Shown: in pieces, positions 15,901 to 28,425 of the stretch
Layout of the letters: each line of letters begins with the position of its first letter
Numbering within the stretch: position 1 is the stretch's first letter
Assembly (NCBI GenBank): GCA_016927865.1
Contig: JAFGLU010000054.1
Coordinates: forward strand, 1-37,908
Direction of reading: 5' to 3'
DNA from: Anaerolineaceae bacterium
GTDB taxonomy: Bacteria; Chloroflexota; Anaerolineae; Anaerolineales; Anaerolineaceae
Length of the DNA stretch: 37,908 nt
Program-made: the position numbers and the translations under genes
The notes under the pieces: model-generated
The model's input: the letters and a program-made list of their open reading frames with translations, nothing else
Told to the model about the DNA's origin: nothing
Databases searched by the model: none

Positions 15901-16578
15901 ATGAAAACAATCCTGGTGGTGGATGACGAACCGAAGATTGTGCAGTTGGCACGCGATTATCTGGAGCACGCCGGTTTTCGGGTGCTAGAAGCAGCCAGCG
16001 GCCCGGCTGCTCTGGACACCATTCGCACCCGTAAGCCGGATTTGGTGGTGCTGGACCTGGGCCTGCCCCACATGGACGGCCTGGATGTGACCCGCGCGCT
16101 GCGCAAAGAATCAAACCTGCCGGTCATCATGCTCACTGCGCGGGCCGAAGAAAGTGACAAGCTGGTGGGATTGGAACTGGGCGCCGACGACTACATCACC
16201 AAGCCGTTCAGCCCCAAGGAACTGGTGGCGCGCGTGCGCACGGTTCTGCGCCGCAGCGAGGCCCCGCCTGTGCCCGATGAAATCATCCGCGCCGGAGACT
16301 TGGAATTGGACGTGCCGCGCATGAAGCTGACCGTGGCGGGGCGAGTGGTGGAGGTGACCCCCACCGAGTTTGAGTTGTTGACGGCCCTGGCACGCCAGCC
16401 GGGGCGCATCTTCACCCGCGCGCAACTGCTGGATGCGCTGCACGGAGTGGCTTTCGAGTCCTTCGAGCGCGCCATCGACGCCCACATCAAGAACCTGCGC
16501 CGCAAGATTGAAACCGACCCGCGCCATCCACGCTATATTCTCTCGGTGTATGGCGTGGGCTACAAACTGGCGGAGTAG
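15901..16578 (+). CDS. OmpR/PhoB-family response regulator
   Basis: A 225-residue protein. The receiver domain (1-118) has the acidic pair D8/D9, phospho-acceptor D52 in VVLDLGLP, T79 and K101 in DDYITKPF. A winged-helix trans_reg_C domain follows (about 128-223), with VTPTEFELLTALARQPGRIFTRAQLLD and the C-terminal YILSVYGVGYKLAE. It is the partner of the kinase encoded 4 bases downstream. Upon phosphorylation it would bind DNA as a dimer. The target genes are not known; the membrane protein at 15420 is a candidate. Confidence 0.95.
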   Translation: MKTILVVDDEPKIVQLARDYLEHAGFRVLEAASGPAALDTIRTRKPDLVVLDLGLPHMDGLDVTRALRKESNLPVIMLTARAEESDKLVGLELGADDYITKPFSPKELVARVRTVLRRSEAPPVPDEIIRAGDLELDVPRMKLTVAGRVVEVTPTEFELLTALARQPGRIFTRAQLLDALHGVAFESFERAIDAHIKNLRRKIETDPRHPRYILSVYGVGYKLAE

Positions 16579-16582
16579 CGCG

Positions 16583-17722
16583 ATGAGACCGCCCCGCCAT
16601 CTGCCCCGTCACCGCCCAGTATGGTGGCCGCCCGATGAAACCTGGCCACCGGCATACCCGCCCAATGTGCGCCACTGGCACAAAATGCGTCGGAATATCT
16701 TTCAACGCATTGGTTGCAGTTTTTTGTTTGTGCTGGTAATTGGCGTGTCCGCATTTTCGATTGGGTACTGGTTTCTTACCCAGGTGGTGGGGGTGGGCCA
16801 AATCCCCGACCCGCTGCTTTCCACGGCGCGCTGGGTGCTGGTGGGGTTGTTTGCTGCCGGCGTGGCCGTGCTGGCGGCCTTGGGCTGGAGCCTGCGCAGG
16901 GCAGTTTTATCCTTTAGCAACGTGATGGAAGCGGTGGAGCGCATTGCCAACGGTGATTTTTCAGCACGAATCCCTGCTGTAGGCCCGCGAGAGGTGCGCA
17001 GGTTGGCGAACGCGTTCAATAACATGGCCGCGCGGCTGGAAAAGAACGATCAGCACCGCCGCAATATGCTGGCGGATGTGACCCACGAACTGCGCACCCC
17101 ACTGACGGTCATTCAGGGCAACCTGGAGGGCATGCTGGATGGTATCTATCCGGCTGACCGGGAACACGTCGAGACGGTGCTGGATGAGACGAAAGTGCTT
17201 TCGCGGGTAATCGATGATTTGCGCACGCTGGCCCTGGCCGAAAGCGGCTCACTCAAGTTGCAGTTGGAAGTGCTCCAGCCCGCCGACCTGGTAGGCGAGA
17301 TAGCGGCCGCCTTCCAGTCAAATGCTTCTCGGGCGGGTGTCGACTTGCGGGTGGAAGCGGCCGAGGGGTTGCCGCTGCTGGAGGCTGACCCCACCCGCAT
17401 GCGGGAGGTGCTGGCGAATTTGATCAACAACGCACTGCGCTATACACCCTCGGGCGGGCAGGTGCGCGTGGGCTGCAAGCGGGATGAGGCCGACGCGGAG
17501 AAGGTGGCTTTTTGGGTAGCGGATAGCGGGCCGGGCATCCTGGCCGAGGATTTGCCGCACATCTTCGAGCGCTTCTATAAAGCCAGTGATTCGACCGGTA
17601 TGGGTCTGGGATTGGCCATTGCCCGCGAGCTGGTGCAGGCGCACGGCGGAGAGATTTGGGCTGAGGGCCAGGCGGGCCAGGGGGCCGTGATCCGCTTTTG
17701 GCTGCCGGCGCGAGATGAGTGA
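16583..17722 (+). CDS. Sensor histidine kinase with HAMP domain
   Basis: A 379-residue membrane kinase. A Pro/Trp/His-rich N-terminal part (1-38) precedes two membrane helices (about 44-66 and 84-101) separated by a very short outside loop. A HAMP domain (about 103-155) and the phospho-acceptor H168 in DVTHELRTPL follow. The ATPase domain has LANLINNALRYTP, DSGPGI, FERFYK and GMGLGLAI. The short external loop suggests sensing in or near the membrane. The start at 16583 gives a 4-base gap from the regulator, consistent with one operon. Confidence 0.94.
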   Translation: MRPPRHLPRHRPVWWPPDETWPPAYPPNVRHWHKMRRNIFQRIGCSFLFVLVIGVSAFSIGYWFLTQVVGVGQIPDPLLSTARWVLVGLFAAGVAVLAALGWSLRRAVLSFSNVMEAVERIANGDFSARIPAVGPREVRRLANAFNNMAARLEKNDQHRRNMLADVTHELRTPLTVIQGNLEGMLDGIYPADREHVETVLDETKVLSRVIDDLRTLALAESGSLKLQLEVLQPADLVGEIAAAFQSNASRAGVDLRVEAAEGLPLLEADPTRMREVLANLINNALRYTPSGGQVRVGCKRDEADAEKVAFWVADSGPGILAEDLPHIFERFYKASDSTGMGLGLAIARELVQAHGGEIWAEGQAGQGAVIRFWLPARDE

Positions 17723-17764
17723 AAAGGGGCTTGACCCCCGCGCGCGTTTGAACCAGGCGCAGGC

Positions 17765-18985
17765 CTAGAACGGCTCGGGGATTTGTTCGACCACCGGCTG
17801 GGCCGGTTCATAGGCCGGGTTTTTGAGCGTGCGGATTTTTTTCTTCATCTGGAACATGGAAACATCGGCTCGCTGAAGAATTTGCTCTAAGGACCGATCG
17901 GAAGATTCTAGTGCTGCCGCGCCAATGCTCAAGGAAAGGAAAACTTCTTGATCGCAAATGCGAGCGGGCGAGCTCAAGATGGTTTTGTGGAGTCGCTTGG
18001 CGACTTCTCGAGCCCCGGTCAGGTCGGTTTCCGGTAAGATCACCGCGAATTCGTCCCCGCCCAGGCGGGCGATGGTTTCGGGCTTGCGTAAATTCTCCTG
18101 GCAGATGCGAGTCAATTCACATAAGGCATGATCGCCGGCGCAATGCCCCATGTCGTCATTGAGTAACTTGAACTCGTTGAGGTCCATCATCAGCACGGAG
18201 AGAGGCCGGTTGTAGCGCCGGGCGCGGTCGACTTCTTTCTCGCCGATCTCAAAAAAGCGCCGCCGGTTGAAGACCCCTGTGAGCGAGTCGGTGGAGGCCA
18301 GCTTTTCCATCTGGGCGTGCATCTCAGACATATCCCATTCCAGCCGGCGGCTGTTTAACATAAGGAAGGTGGCGGCCCAACTGATCTCCATTAACGGGAC
18401 GGCGGTGAAGAAAAGGATGTTCATGAAGTTGGGGTCAAGCAGCGATTTTCCTACAGGATAAAGAAGCCAAAGCACTGCACGGACGAGCAGCGCGAGCCCG
18501 CCGAACACGTAAACAGTTGTGAAGAAGCGGATGAGCGGCCTGTAGCGGCGGTCGGGGATTTTATACAGCGTGTGAATGGTGCCAGCTACCACGTAGGTGA
18601 GGATGGCTGAGTAGATGCAGTTGCGAATGAGCGGGCTGTCGTACTGAAAGGTGAACACCGAGAGGAGCACGAAGGTCAGAGCCGTCCAAAGAACGACCTC
18701 GGCGGAGGATCCGGGGCGGTCGAAGAACTTTTGCAGCCCGCGCCAGCGGTAGATGGCCGCGAAGACGCTTAGAGCTAGCGGCAGAGGAATGGCAAGTAGA
18801 TCGGGGATGTATCCACGCAGGGCAAAAAGCAAATAGACGAACAGCACGCAGACATTTGCGATCACCCAGTTGCCAAAACCGGGATAGGTAGTCTGTGTGC
18901 GCCGGTATACAAAACTGGCGACACTCAGAAATACACTGATCAGTGTCGATACCACAAAAAGCGTGCGGATATCCAAGTTGAACAA
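17765..18985 (-). CDS. Membrane-bound GGDEF diguanylate cyclase
   Basis: A 406-residue protein with about seven membrane helices in residues 5-210, a short coiled linker, and a GGDEF domain (about 225-385) with active-site motif RLGGDEFAVILP (GGDEF at 309-313). It should make cyclic di-GMP from two GTP. The product-inhibition I-site five residues before, normally RxxD, reads RKPE here, so feedback inhibition may be weak. The likely start is a TTG at 18985; other starts cannot be excluded. It converges on the histidine kinase gene. Confidence 0.92.
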   Translation of the reverse strand: MFNLDIRTLFVVSTLISVFLSVASFVYRRTQTTYPGFGNWVIANVCVLFVYLLFALRGYIPDLLAIPLPLALSVFAAIYRWRGLQKFFDRPGSSAEVVLWTALTFVLLSVFTFQYDSPLIRNCIYSAILTYVVAGTIHTLYKIPDRRYRPLIRFFTTVYVFGGLALLVRAVLWLLYPVGKSLLDPNFMNILFFTAVPLMEISWAATFLMLNSRRLEWDMSEMHAQMEKLASTDSLTGVFNRRRFFEIGEKEVDRARRYNRPLSVLMMDLNEFKLLNDDMGHCAGDHALCELTRICQENLRKPETIARLGGDEFAVILPETDLTGAREVAKRLHKTILSSPARICDQEVFLSLSIGAAALESSDRSLEQILQRADVSMFQMKKKIRTLKNPAYEPAQPVVEQIPEPF

Positions 18986-19087
18986 GCCTTTGTCCCACCC
19001 GATGTTGAATTACCGAAACGTACCGGATTTTCCGCTTTGGAATAGCCCAATTCCAGAAGGTGTAGTTTTTCAGGGGGTCCTTGTCCG

Positions 19088-19115
19088 AGTATAGTGCAAA
19101 ATCGACAAGTGTCAA
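19088..19115 (-). promoter_or_regulatory. Promoter of the diguanylate cyclase gene
   Basis: On the minus strand there is TTGACA (19110-19115), a 16-bp spacer and TATACT (19088-19093), a near-consensus promoter. The leader to the TTG start is about 95 bases and Pro/Lys-codon rich, without a recognised riboswitch. Confidence 0.68.
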
Positions 19116-19179
19116 GATTCATTCGGGGCCGATTTGACAATTCGAGACCGGTAACGACCTTTTCTTTCAAGAAGAATAG

Positions 19180-19185
19180 TATAAT
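19180..19185 (+). promoter_or_regulatory. -10 box upstream of the sugar operon
   Basis: A consensus TATAAT with a poor -35. Transcription from here would carry palindrome copy 5 (19241-19287) in the leader of the isomerase gene. Confidence 0.4.
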
Positions 19186-19207
19186 TTTCATGAGAACGTT
19201 CACTTAC

Positions 19208-19298
19208 AGTAACTTTTCAGCCAGAGGTGGAAAAACCTGAATTTGAGTTGTGTGTGGGGCACTTCGCGCCCCACACACAACTCAAATATTTGACCGTT
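19208..19298. repeat. Palindromic element, copy 5, with one outer arm
   Basis: The core, 19241-19287, has 22 pairs with one A/C mismatch beside TTC and arm TTGAGTTGTGTGTGGGGC. The left flank AGTAACTTTTCAGCCAGAGG (19208-19227) matches the outer arms of copies 4 and 6. The right arm (TTGACCGTTTTTTC) is shortened, so this copy looks eroded on that side. It ends about 20 bases before the ATG at 19318. Confidence 0.78.
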
Positions 19299-19317
19299 TT
19301 TTCATAGGAGCCTGCTC

Positions 19318-20769
19318 ATGAAGCCCATCATTGTTCGTCTCGGATTCGTTCCATCCTATCGCTGGAGTTATACGGATTGGGTGGACCAGATGCGCCGCGA
19401 AAGCCTGGCGGCTTTTGCGCAAGTGCCCGGCGTAGAAATCGTCTGCCCGCAGCCCGCGCCGGATGGAAAAACCGTCGACCCGCTGCTTGGTTTGACTGCT
19501 CACGGCTGCGTGAACACGTTGGACGAAGCGGAAGCGGTGGCGGCAACCTTTCGCCGTGAGCGCGTGGACGGGCTGATCCTGAGCCCGCTGGATTTTGGCG
19601 ACGAGCGCTCGGCGGTCAAGGTGGCTGAACAGATGGGCTTGCCGGTGCTGCTTTTTGCCACCAAAGAGCCTCCCGCCAACAACGATGCCATGCTCAGCCG
19701 GGTTTCCGATTCCTATTGCGGCAACCTGTCGATGGCTGCCGGGCTGCACCGCCGTAAGATTCCCTTTCAGTACGCGGGGCTGTTTTTCCCTAATGAACCG
19801 GAGCTGCGCGCAGCGGTGGCTGATTTTGCCGGGGCTGTGGCCGTGGTCAAAGGGCTGCGCAACGCGCGCATCGGGCAGGTGGGGGTTCGTCCCAGCGCTT
19901 TCGAGACGGTGGCCTTTGATGAAATTGCCCTGGCGAGAAAGTTTGGACAAAACGTGATCCCGGCCGAGCTATCGGATCTGGTGGATCAAGCTCAGCGCAT
20001 TACGGCGGACGACCCGCGCGTGTTGGCAGCGGTAGCTAAAGCCCGCGCTGAAGCCGCGACCATCACCGTAGCAGAGGATTACCTGGTCAACTCGGCGCGC
20101 CTGGAAGTGGCCCTGGCCGACTTTTGGCAGCGCAACCGCCTGTCGGCGATGGCCATTCAATGCTGGCCCTCGATCGGCAAGTTGATGAAAGTCTCCCTGT
20201 GCGCGCTGTATGGGCGCATGACCGACGCGGCCATGCTCACCGCATGCGAGACGGACGTGTTGGGCGCGGTGTCCATGTTGGTCAGCTATCAATCCGCGCT
20301 GGGGGCCTCGGTACCGCACTTCATCGACTGGACCATTCAACACCGCGACCACCCCAACCGCTTGCTAGCCTGGCACTGCGGCAACGGGCCCACCTCGCTG
20401 GCGGCGGATTCCAGCAAGGTGGCGCTGCGTTCGCGCAATAACATGAGCGGAACGCTGCCTGTGGAGGAGAATGACGCTATGGCGGGCCTGTTCCAGTTTC
20501 AGGTCAAGCCAGGGCGGGTCACGCTCTGCCGCCTGGCCGAATACGACGGCCAGTGGAAGATGCTCATCGCCGGAGGCGAAATCATCCCTTCGGATGAGAC
20601 GCTGGGCGGTACCTGGTCGTGGGTGGAGGTGAACGATCATGCTCGACTTTACCGCACTCTGGTGGAGGAGGGTTTCATCCACCACGCCAGCATGATCCAC
20701 GGTGACCAGCGCGCCGCTTTGCTGCAAGCCTGCAAGTTCCTGGATATTCAGCCGGTGTGGGTGGACTAA
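19318..20769 (+). CDS. L-fucose/L-arabinose isomerase family protein
   Basis: A 483-residue protein resembling the FucI/AraA isomerase superfamily in length and motifs. Examples are LGFVPSYRWSYTDWVDQMRRE at the start, AIQCWPSIGKLMKVSLCALYGRMTDAAMLTACETDVLGAVSML (metal-binding region with E and D) and HCGNGPTSLA (a conserved His). The family uses a divalent metal to interconvert an aldose and a ketose. The exact sugar is not readable. It is the first gene of an operon with a sugar kinase (4 bases later), an aldolase and a transporter, which together make an isomerase-kinase-aldolase route. The start is the ATG after CATAGGAGCCTGCTC. Confidence 0.85.
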   Translation: MKPIIVRLGFVPSYRWSYTDWVDQMRRESLAAFAQVPGVEIVCPQPAPDGKTVDPLLGLTAHGCVNTLDEAEAVAATFRRERVDGLILSPLDFGDERSAVKVAEQMGLPVLLFATKEPPANNDAMLSRVSDSYCGNLSMAAGLHRRKIPFQYAGLFFPNEPELRAAVADFAGAVAVVKGLRNARIGQVGVRPSAFETVAFDEIALARKFGQNVIPAELSDLVDQAQRITADDPRVLAAVAKARAEAATITVAEDYLVNSARLEVALADFWQRNRLSAMAIQCWPSIGKLMKVSLCALYGRMTDAAMLTACETDVLGAVSMLVSYQSALGASVPHFIDWTIQHRDHPNRLLAWHCGNGPTSLAADSSKVALRSRNNMSGTLPVEENDAMAGLFQFQVKPGRVTLCRLAEYDGQWKMLIAGGEIIPSDETLGGTWSWVEVNDHARLYRTLVEEGFIHHASMIHGDQRAALLQACKFLDIQPVWVD

Positions 20770-20773
20770 GGGG

Positions 20774-21706
20774 ATGAGCACAGCGCCGGTTCGCGTGGTG
20801 GGGCTGGGCATGGCCTGCCTGGATATTTTGGTGCGGGCGCACGAACTGCCGACCTGGCAGCACGGCGCGCGTCTGGAAGGGCTGGCGATTGAGGGCGGCG
20901 GGCCGGTGGCCACGGCGCTGGTCGCGGCTCAGCGCCTGGGCGCGCAGGCGGGATTTGTGGGCACCTACGGCAGCGACCGATTGGGGCAGATCAAGCTGCA
21001 AACGCTGACCGAGAACGGTGTGGATGTGAGCCACGCGGTGCAGCGCCCCGGGCCCGAGAACCAGGCGATTCTGGTGGCGGTGCATGCCGGGACGGGTGAG
21101 CGTTACTTTTCCGGGTTCAATTGCCCGGCCTGCCCCCCGCTGGGCGTGGAGGAGCTAGACCGGGAATACATCACCGCTGCGGACGTGCTGCACCTGGACG
21201 GGATGCACGCCGAAGCCGCCCTGCAAGCTGCTGCCTGGATGCGCGCGGCGGGCAAACCGGTGATGCTGGATGGCTGCTCTACGCGCGGGCCTGTTTCCGA
21301 TCGTATGCAGGAGTTGGTGCGCATGGCCGACATTCTCATCTGTGGGTCGGGGTTTGGGCCGGCGCTGACCGGGCAGGCGGATTTGTGGGCGGCAGGCGAG
21401 GCGATTTTGGCGTGGGGGCCGCGGGTGGTGGTGCAAACCGAGGGTGCGGACGGCAGCTACACGGTGACGCCCGCAGAGCGCTTCCACACCCCGGCCTTCC
21501 CGGTGGAGGTGGTGGACACCACTGGGGCGGGGGATGTGTTTCACGGGGCTTACCTGTTTGGGCTGCTGCAGGGCTGGGACGTGCGCCGGATTGTGCGCTT
21601 TAGCACGGCGGTGGCGGCGATCAAGTGCACGCGTCTGGGCGGCAGGCCGGGCATCCCTACTTATGAAGAAACCTGCCGCTTCCTGGCTGAACGGGAAGCA
21701 GTTTGA
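20774..21706 (+). CDS. PfkB-family (ribokinase-like) sugar kinase
   Basis: A 310-residue kinase. It starts with VVGLGMACLDILVRA, the PfkB N-terminal motif. IEGGGPVATALVAAQRLGAQAGFVGTYGSDRLG is signature 1, and DTTGAGDVFHGAYLFGLL (D248 to about 265) is signature 2, with the anion hole GAGD and catalytic base D254. It should phosphorylate the ketose formed by the isomerase before aldol cleavage. The start at 20774 follows AAGGGG closely, just after the isomerase stop. The acceptor sugar is unknown. Confidence 0.93.
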   Translation: MSTAPVRVVGLGMACLDILVRAHELPTWQHGARLEGLAIEGGGPVATALVAAQRLGAQAGFVGTYGSDRLGQIKLQTLTENGVDVSHAVQRPGPENQAILVAVHAGTGERYFSGFNCPACPPLGVEELDREYITAADVLHLDGMHAEAALQAAAWMRAAGKPVMLDGCSTRGPVSDRMQELVRMADILICGSGFGPALTGQADLWAAGEAILAWGPRVVVQTEGADGSYTVTPAERFHTPAFPVEVVDTTGAGDVFHGAYLFGLLQGWDVRRIVRFSTAVAAIKCTRLGGRPGIPTYEETCRFLAEREAV

Positions 21707-21713
21707 AGCAAAA

Positions 21714-21747
21714 AACGGTCAAAAGCCGAAAATTCGGGGACGTTTTT
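21714..21747 (+). terminator. Weak hairpin in kinase-aldolase gap
   Basis: AAAAACG and CGTTTTT flank a small stem CCGAA/TTCGG. It may be an attenuator inside the operon. Its right half, AATTCGGGGACGTTTTTC, resembles the right arm of palindrome copy 4 (AATCTCGGGGACTTTCC), so it could be the remnant of such an element. Confidence 0.4.
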
Positions 21748-21787
21748 CTAGATAAATCGTGGTTAAATAAGTGAAAGAGGTATATAA

Positions 21788-22639
21788 ATGGCACTCGTAT
21801 CGATTAAACACCAGCTTGTGCGGGGAATGCAGAATGGCTATGCCGTCCCGCTGTTCAATATTGTAGATTCTTTGATTGCCGACGGCATCGTGGCGGCGGC
21901 CCAGGCGCAAAATGCCCCGGTGATCCTGGGTCTGTACGGCGGGCACTTTGAGCTGCCCAACGGTCGGCAGCAGGTGGCCTATGCGCGCGCGCTGGCTGAG
22001 TCGGTGCCCCAGCCGGTCTCGTTGATGCTGGATCACGGGGCCAGCTTCGAGCAGTGCATGCGCACCATCCAGTTGGGTTTCACCGACGTGATGCTGGACG
22101 CCAGCAAGCTGCCCCTCGACGAGAACATTGCCCAGACGAAGGCCGTTGTGCGCGCCGCGCATGCCATGGGCGTGGCGGTGGAAGCCGAATTGGGCCATGT
22201 GGGCATGGGCAGCGATTACCAGGACGCAGAAAGCCTGCGCAAGGGCTTCACCCGACCCGATGACGTTGAGCGTTTTGTGAGCGAGACGGGCGTGGACTTT
22301 TTGGCGGTGGCCATCGGCACGGCCCACGGCGCTTATGCCGGAGAGCCGCACCTGGCTTTGGACCTGCTGGACGAAATCCGCCGCCGGGTAGATATTCCCC
22401 TGGTGCTGCACGGAGGCTCGGGCTTGAGCACCGAGCAGTTCCAATCGGCCATTGCCCATGGCATTGCTAAGGTCAACGTAGCCACCGATTTGTTCATGAC
22501 CACCGCCCGCCGCCTGTCCGAGGCGGCCACCCCGGAGGCGTCCTACTTTGCCCTACAGCGCGTGGCAGTAGAGTCTTTCCAGGAGCGCTGCGAGCATTAC
22601 TTGAGCATCTTTGGTGCTTCGGGACAGGCGGGAGGGTAA
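21788..22639 (+). CDS. Class II fructose/tagatose-bisphosphate aldolase family
   Basis: A 283-residue aldolase, slightly short but complete. Conserved parts are LMLDHGASFE (catalytic D82, zinc ligand H83), VMLDASKLPLDENI, VEAELGHVGMGSDY (E134), AIGTAHGAYAG (zinc ligand H180) and LVLHGGSGL (zinc ligand H208). It should split a phosphorylated ketose into dihydroxyacetone phosphate and an aldehyde. It lies 81 bases after the kinase gene and 6 before the transporter gene. A GAAAGAGG site precedes the ATG. This family also includes inositol-pathway IolJ-type and tagatose enzymes, so the substrate is open. Confidence 0.94.
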   Translation: MALVSIKHQLVRGMQNGYAVPLFNIVDSLIADGIVAAAQAQNAPVILGLYGGHFELPNGRQQVAYARALAESVPQPVSLMLDHGASFEQCMRTIQLGFTDVMLDASKLPLDENIAQTKAVVRAAHAMGVAVEAELGHVGMGSDYQDAESLRKGFTRPDDVERFVSETGVDFLAVAIGTAHGAYAGEPHLALDLLDEIRRRVDIPLVLHGGSGLSTEQFQSAIAHGIAKVNVATDLFMTTARRLSEAATPEASYFALQRVAVESFQERCEHYLSIFGASGQAGG

Positions 22640-22645
22640 GCGGGC

Positions 22646-23824
22646 ATGAATTTTGCCCAATTGCGCTCCACCTTTTCCGCGCCCATCCCGTTGAAGTCCG
22701 ACCTGACCATCAAAGCCCTGCACTTCACCATCTGGGCGGCGATGGCGTTCTTCTGGCCGTTTGCCAACATTTATTACCGCAGTATCGGCCTGACGGGCAC
22801 GGAAATCGGCTCGGTCGCGGCGGTCAGCGCGCTGGTGGGAGCGGCTTCTGCCACGTTGTGGAGCGTACTCAACGACCGCATCGGCAAGACGCGCTTAATC
22901 TTCACCATCACCAGTATCGGCGCCATTCTGGCGCTGGGACTGCTCTCACAAATGTCCAGCTTCCTGCCCGTCCTGCTGGCTGTGGCATTGTTCACCTTCA
23001 TGGCCACGCCCATCCTGCCGCTGGTCGATACGGTCACGCTGAAAATGCTGGGTCCCAACCACGATTACTACGGCGCTTACCGCATGTGGGGCACGCTGGG
23101 ATTTATCAGCGTGAGCGCCTTCTCGGGGTTCATCCTGGAACGCCTGGGCATGCAGGTGATCTTTTCGGGGTTCGCGGGCGGGCTGGTCATTTTCCTGCTG
23201 GTCACGCGCCTGCTTCCGGAAGTGCGGGCCAGTGGGGGCGGTTTTTCAATGGGCGGGTTCCAGCAGTTGGTGCGCAGCAGGGTGTGGATCATCTTTGCGC
23301 TCTCGATCCTGCTGTTGTGGGGCGCATGGATGGGGTCGATCAATTTTCTGGGCGTGGCGATGACCGAAATGGGCGGCAACCAGGGGGCGGTGGGGGTGGC
23401 ATCGACCATCTCGGCCATGTCTGAGGCGCCGATGATGTTGCTGGGGGCGTGGCTCTTACGCCGCTTTGGTCCCAAACGGCTGATCGCCTTTGCCTTCGTT
23501 ATTTTTATCGTCCGCCTGACGCTGTACGGTTTGATGCCCGATTATCGCTGGGTGTTCTTTATCAACGGCTTGCACGGATTTTCGTATGTGCCTTACCTGA
23601 TCGGATCGGTGGCTTATGCCAGCCGGTTGGCGCCCGAAGGATTGAAAGCGACCAGCCAGGGGCTGCTGGTCACGGTGACGAGCCTGTCCAACGTGCTGGG
23701 CGGGGTGGGCGCGGGGCTGCTGTTCGACTCGATCGGCCCGGCGTCCATGTTCCTGGTGCTGGCGGGCGGGTGCCTGGGCGGGCTGGTGTTGTTTGTGGTG
23801 GGGGGAAGGAAGAAGGAGCGGTAA
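22646..23824 (+). CDS. MFS transporter, MFS_1-like, probable sugar importer
   Basis: A 392-residue protein with about 12 helices. It carries NDRIGKTRL after helix 2, DYYGAYRMWGTLGFI (the R-x-G-x-G-F motif of LacY/nucleoside-symporter-like MFS_1 proteins), and APEGLKATSQGLLVTV. The same two motifs and identical length are seen in 13977-15155, indicating paralogy. Its place as the last gene of the isomerase-kinase-aldolase operon makes it the likely importer of that sugar by proton symport (inference). A terminator hairpin follows directly. Confidence 0.9.
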   Translation: MNFAQLRSTFSAPIPLKSDLTIKALHFTIWAAMAFFWPFANIYYRSIGLTGTEIGSVAAVSALVGAASATLWSVLNDRIGKTRLIFTITSIGAILALGLLSQMSSFLPVLLAVALFTFMATPILPLVDTVTLKMLGPNHDYYGAYRMWGTLGFISVSAFSGFILERLGMQVIFSGFAGGLVIFLLVTRLLPEVRASGGGFSMGGFQQLVRSRVWIIFALSILLLWGAWMGSINFLGVAMTEMGGNQGAVGVASTISAMSEAPMMLLGAWLLRRFGPKRLIAFAFVIFIVRLTLYGLMPDYRWVFFINGLHGFSYVPYLIGSVAYASRLAPEGLKATSQGLLVTVTSLSNVLGGVGAGLLFDSIGPASMFLVLAGGCLGGLVLFVVGGRKKER

Positions 23825-23829
23825 AAAGA

Positions 23830-23863
23830 AGACCCTAAGGGTTTCGGAAAACCCTTAGGGTCT
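23830..23863 (+). terminator. Terminator hairpin of CCCTAAGGG repeat family (copy C)
   Basis: Perfect 15-bp stem AGACCCTAAGGGTTT with its complement around CGGA, followed by GTTTAAA. It ends the sugar operon. A further partial copy of one arm (CCCTTAGGGTCTG) recurs at about 24041-24053. Confidence 0.85.
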
Positions 23864-23885
23864 GTTTAAAAGCCCTAACCCTTGT

Positions 23886-23992
23886 GTCGCTGCGAGGAGG
23901 CTTTGCGACGAAGCAGCCTCCAAGAGGGTTGCGATAGCCACTTTGGAGGTTGCTTCGTCGCCTTCACAAAGCTTCAGGCTCCTCGCAACGAC
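23886..23992. repeat. Imperfect 107-bp palindrome (REP-like)
   Basis: GTCGCTGCGAGGAGGC at the left faces GGCTCCTCGCAACGAC at the right. Inside, GCGACGAAGCAGCCTCC faces GGAGGTTGCTTCGTCGC, around a centre AAGAGGGTTGCGATAGCCACTT. It is noncoding and sits between the operon terminator and the 3' end of uvrA. It is of a repeat type often seen scattered between bacterial genes. Confidence 0.7.
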
Positions 23993-24054
23993 ATTTTTTG
24001 TCATAAATGCAGATGCCGGACAGGTTATTAAACAGTCCCTTAGGGTCTGGTTGG

Positions 24055-28038
<3,984 letters not shown>

Positions 28039-28143
28039 GGGGGGCACTCCTTGATTGAGGTCGATAATGGTTAGCGCCGCGAGGGCGGATAAGTTCTTGT
28101 TGCGGGGGAGAGCTGTTTGTGACAGCAGTGACGCAGCCACTAT

Positions 28144-28172
28144 ATTATAGAACAAATATTTTATAAGGTCAA
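28144..28172 (-). promoter_or_regulatory. uvrA promoter with SOS-like palindrome
   Basis: On the minus strand there is TTGACC (28167-28172), a 17-bp spacer and TATAAT (28144-28149). The spacer and -10 contain TAGAACAAATATTTTA (28148-28163), matching the left-edge operator at 24-39 in TAGAACAA..ATT.TA and in position. The untranslated leader to the GTG at 28038 is about 100 bases. Confidence 0.75.
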
Positions 28173-28202
28173 CATTTTTTAAGGGTTGGCTATGGCTCAA
28201 AG

Positions 28203-28425
28203 CCGGTAAAAGACCCTCACCCTGCCCTCTCCCGGAGGGAGAGGGAGAAGAATCCGCGCCCTTCCCTCTTTGTGGGAAGGGTTGGAGATGCGGGAAGCCA
28301 ATAGTTAAGCGACATTGAGAGAGCCATAAAGGTTAGCAAAATTCCTGCTGGCGTAGGAAATGTCCAATTGTGAAAATTGAGGATAATAATCTCAGGGTTT
28401 TCAAAAAAGGTGCAACGAGGCGGGC
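28203..28425. repeat. Intergenic repeats upstream of 28426 gene
   Basis: CCCTCTCCCGGAGGGAGAGGG (28220-28245 region) is a compact hairpin, followed by CCCTTCCCTCTTTGTGGGAAGGG, a second one. Both are of types found repeatedly between bacterial genes. Bases 28300-28425 are AT-richer and probably hold the promoter of the next gene (GATAATAAT near 28381), but without a clear -35. Confidence 0.5.

Noticed and set aside
18986..19087. Possible cyclic di-GMP (GEMM) riboswitch in the cyclase leader
   Set aside because: A GGGACAAAGGC stretch resembles part of the motif, but the rest of the fold and the conserved bulges are missing.
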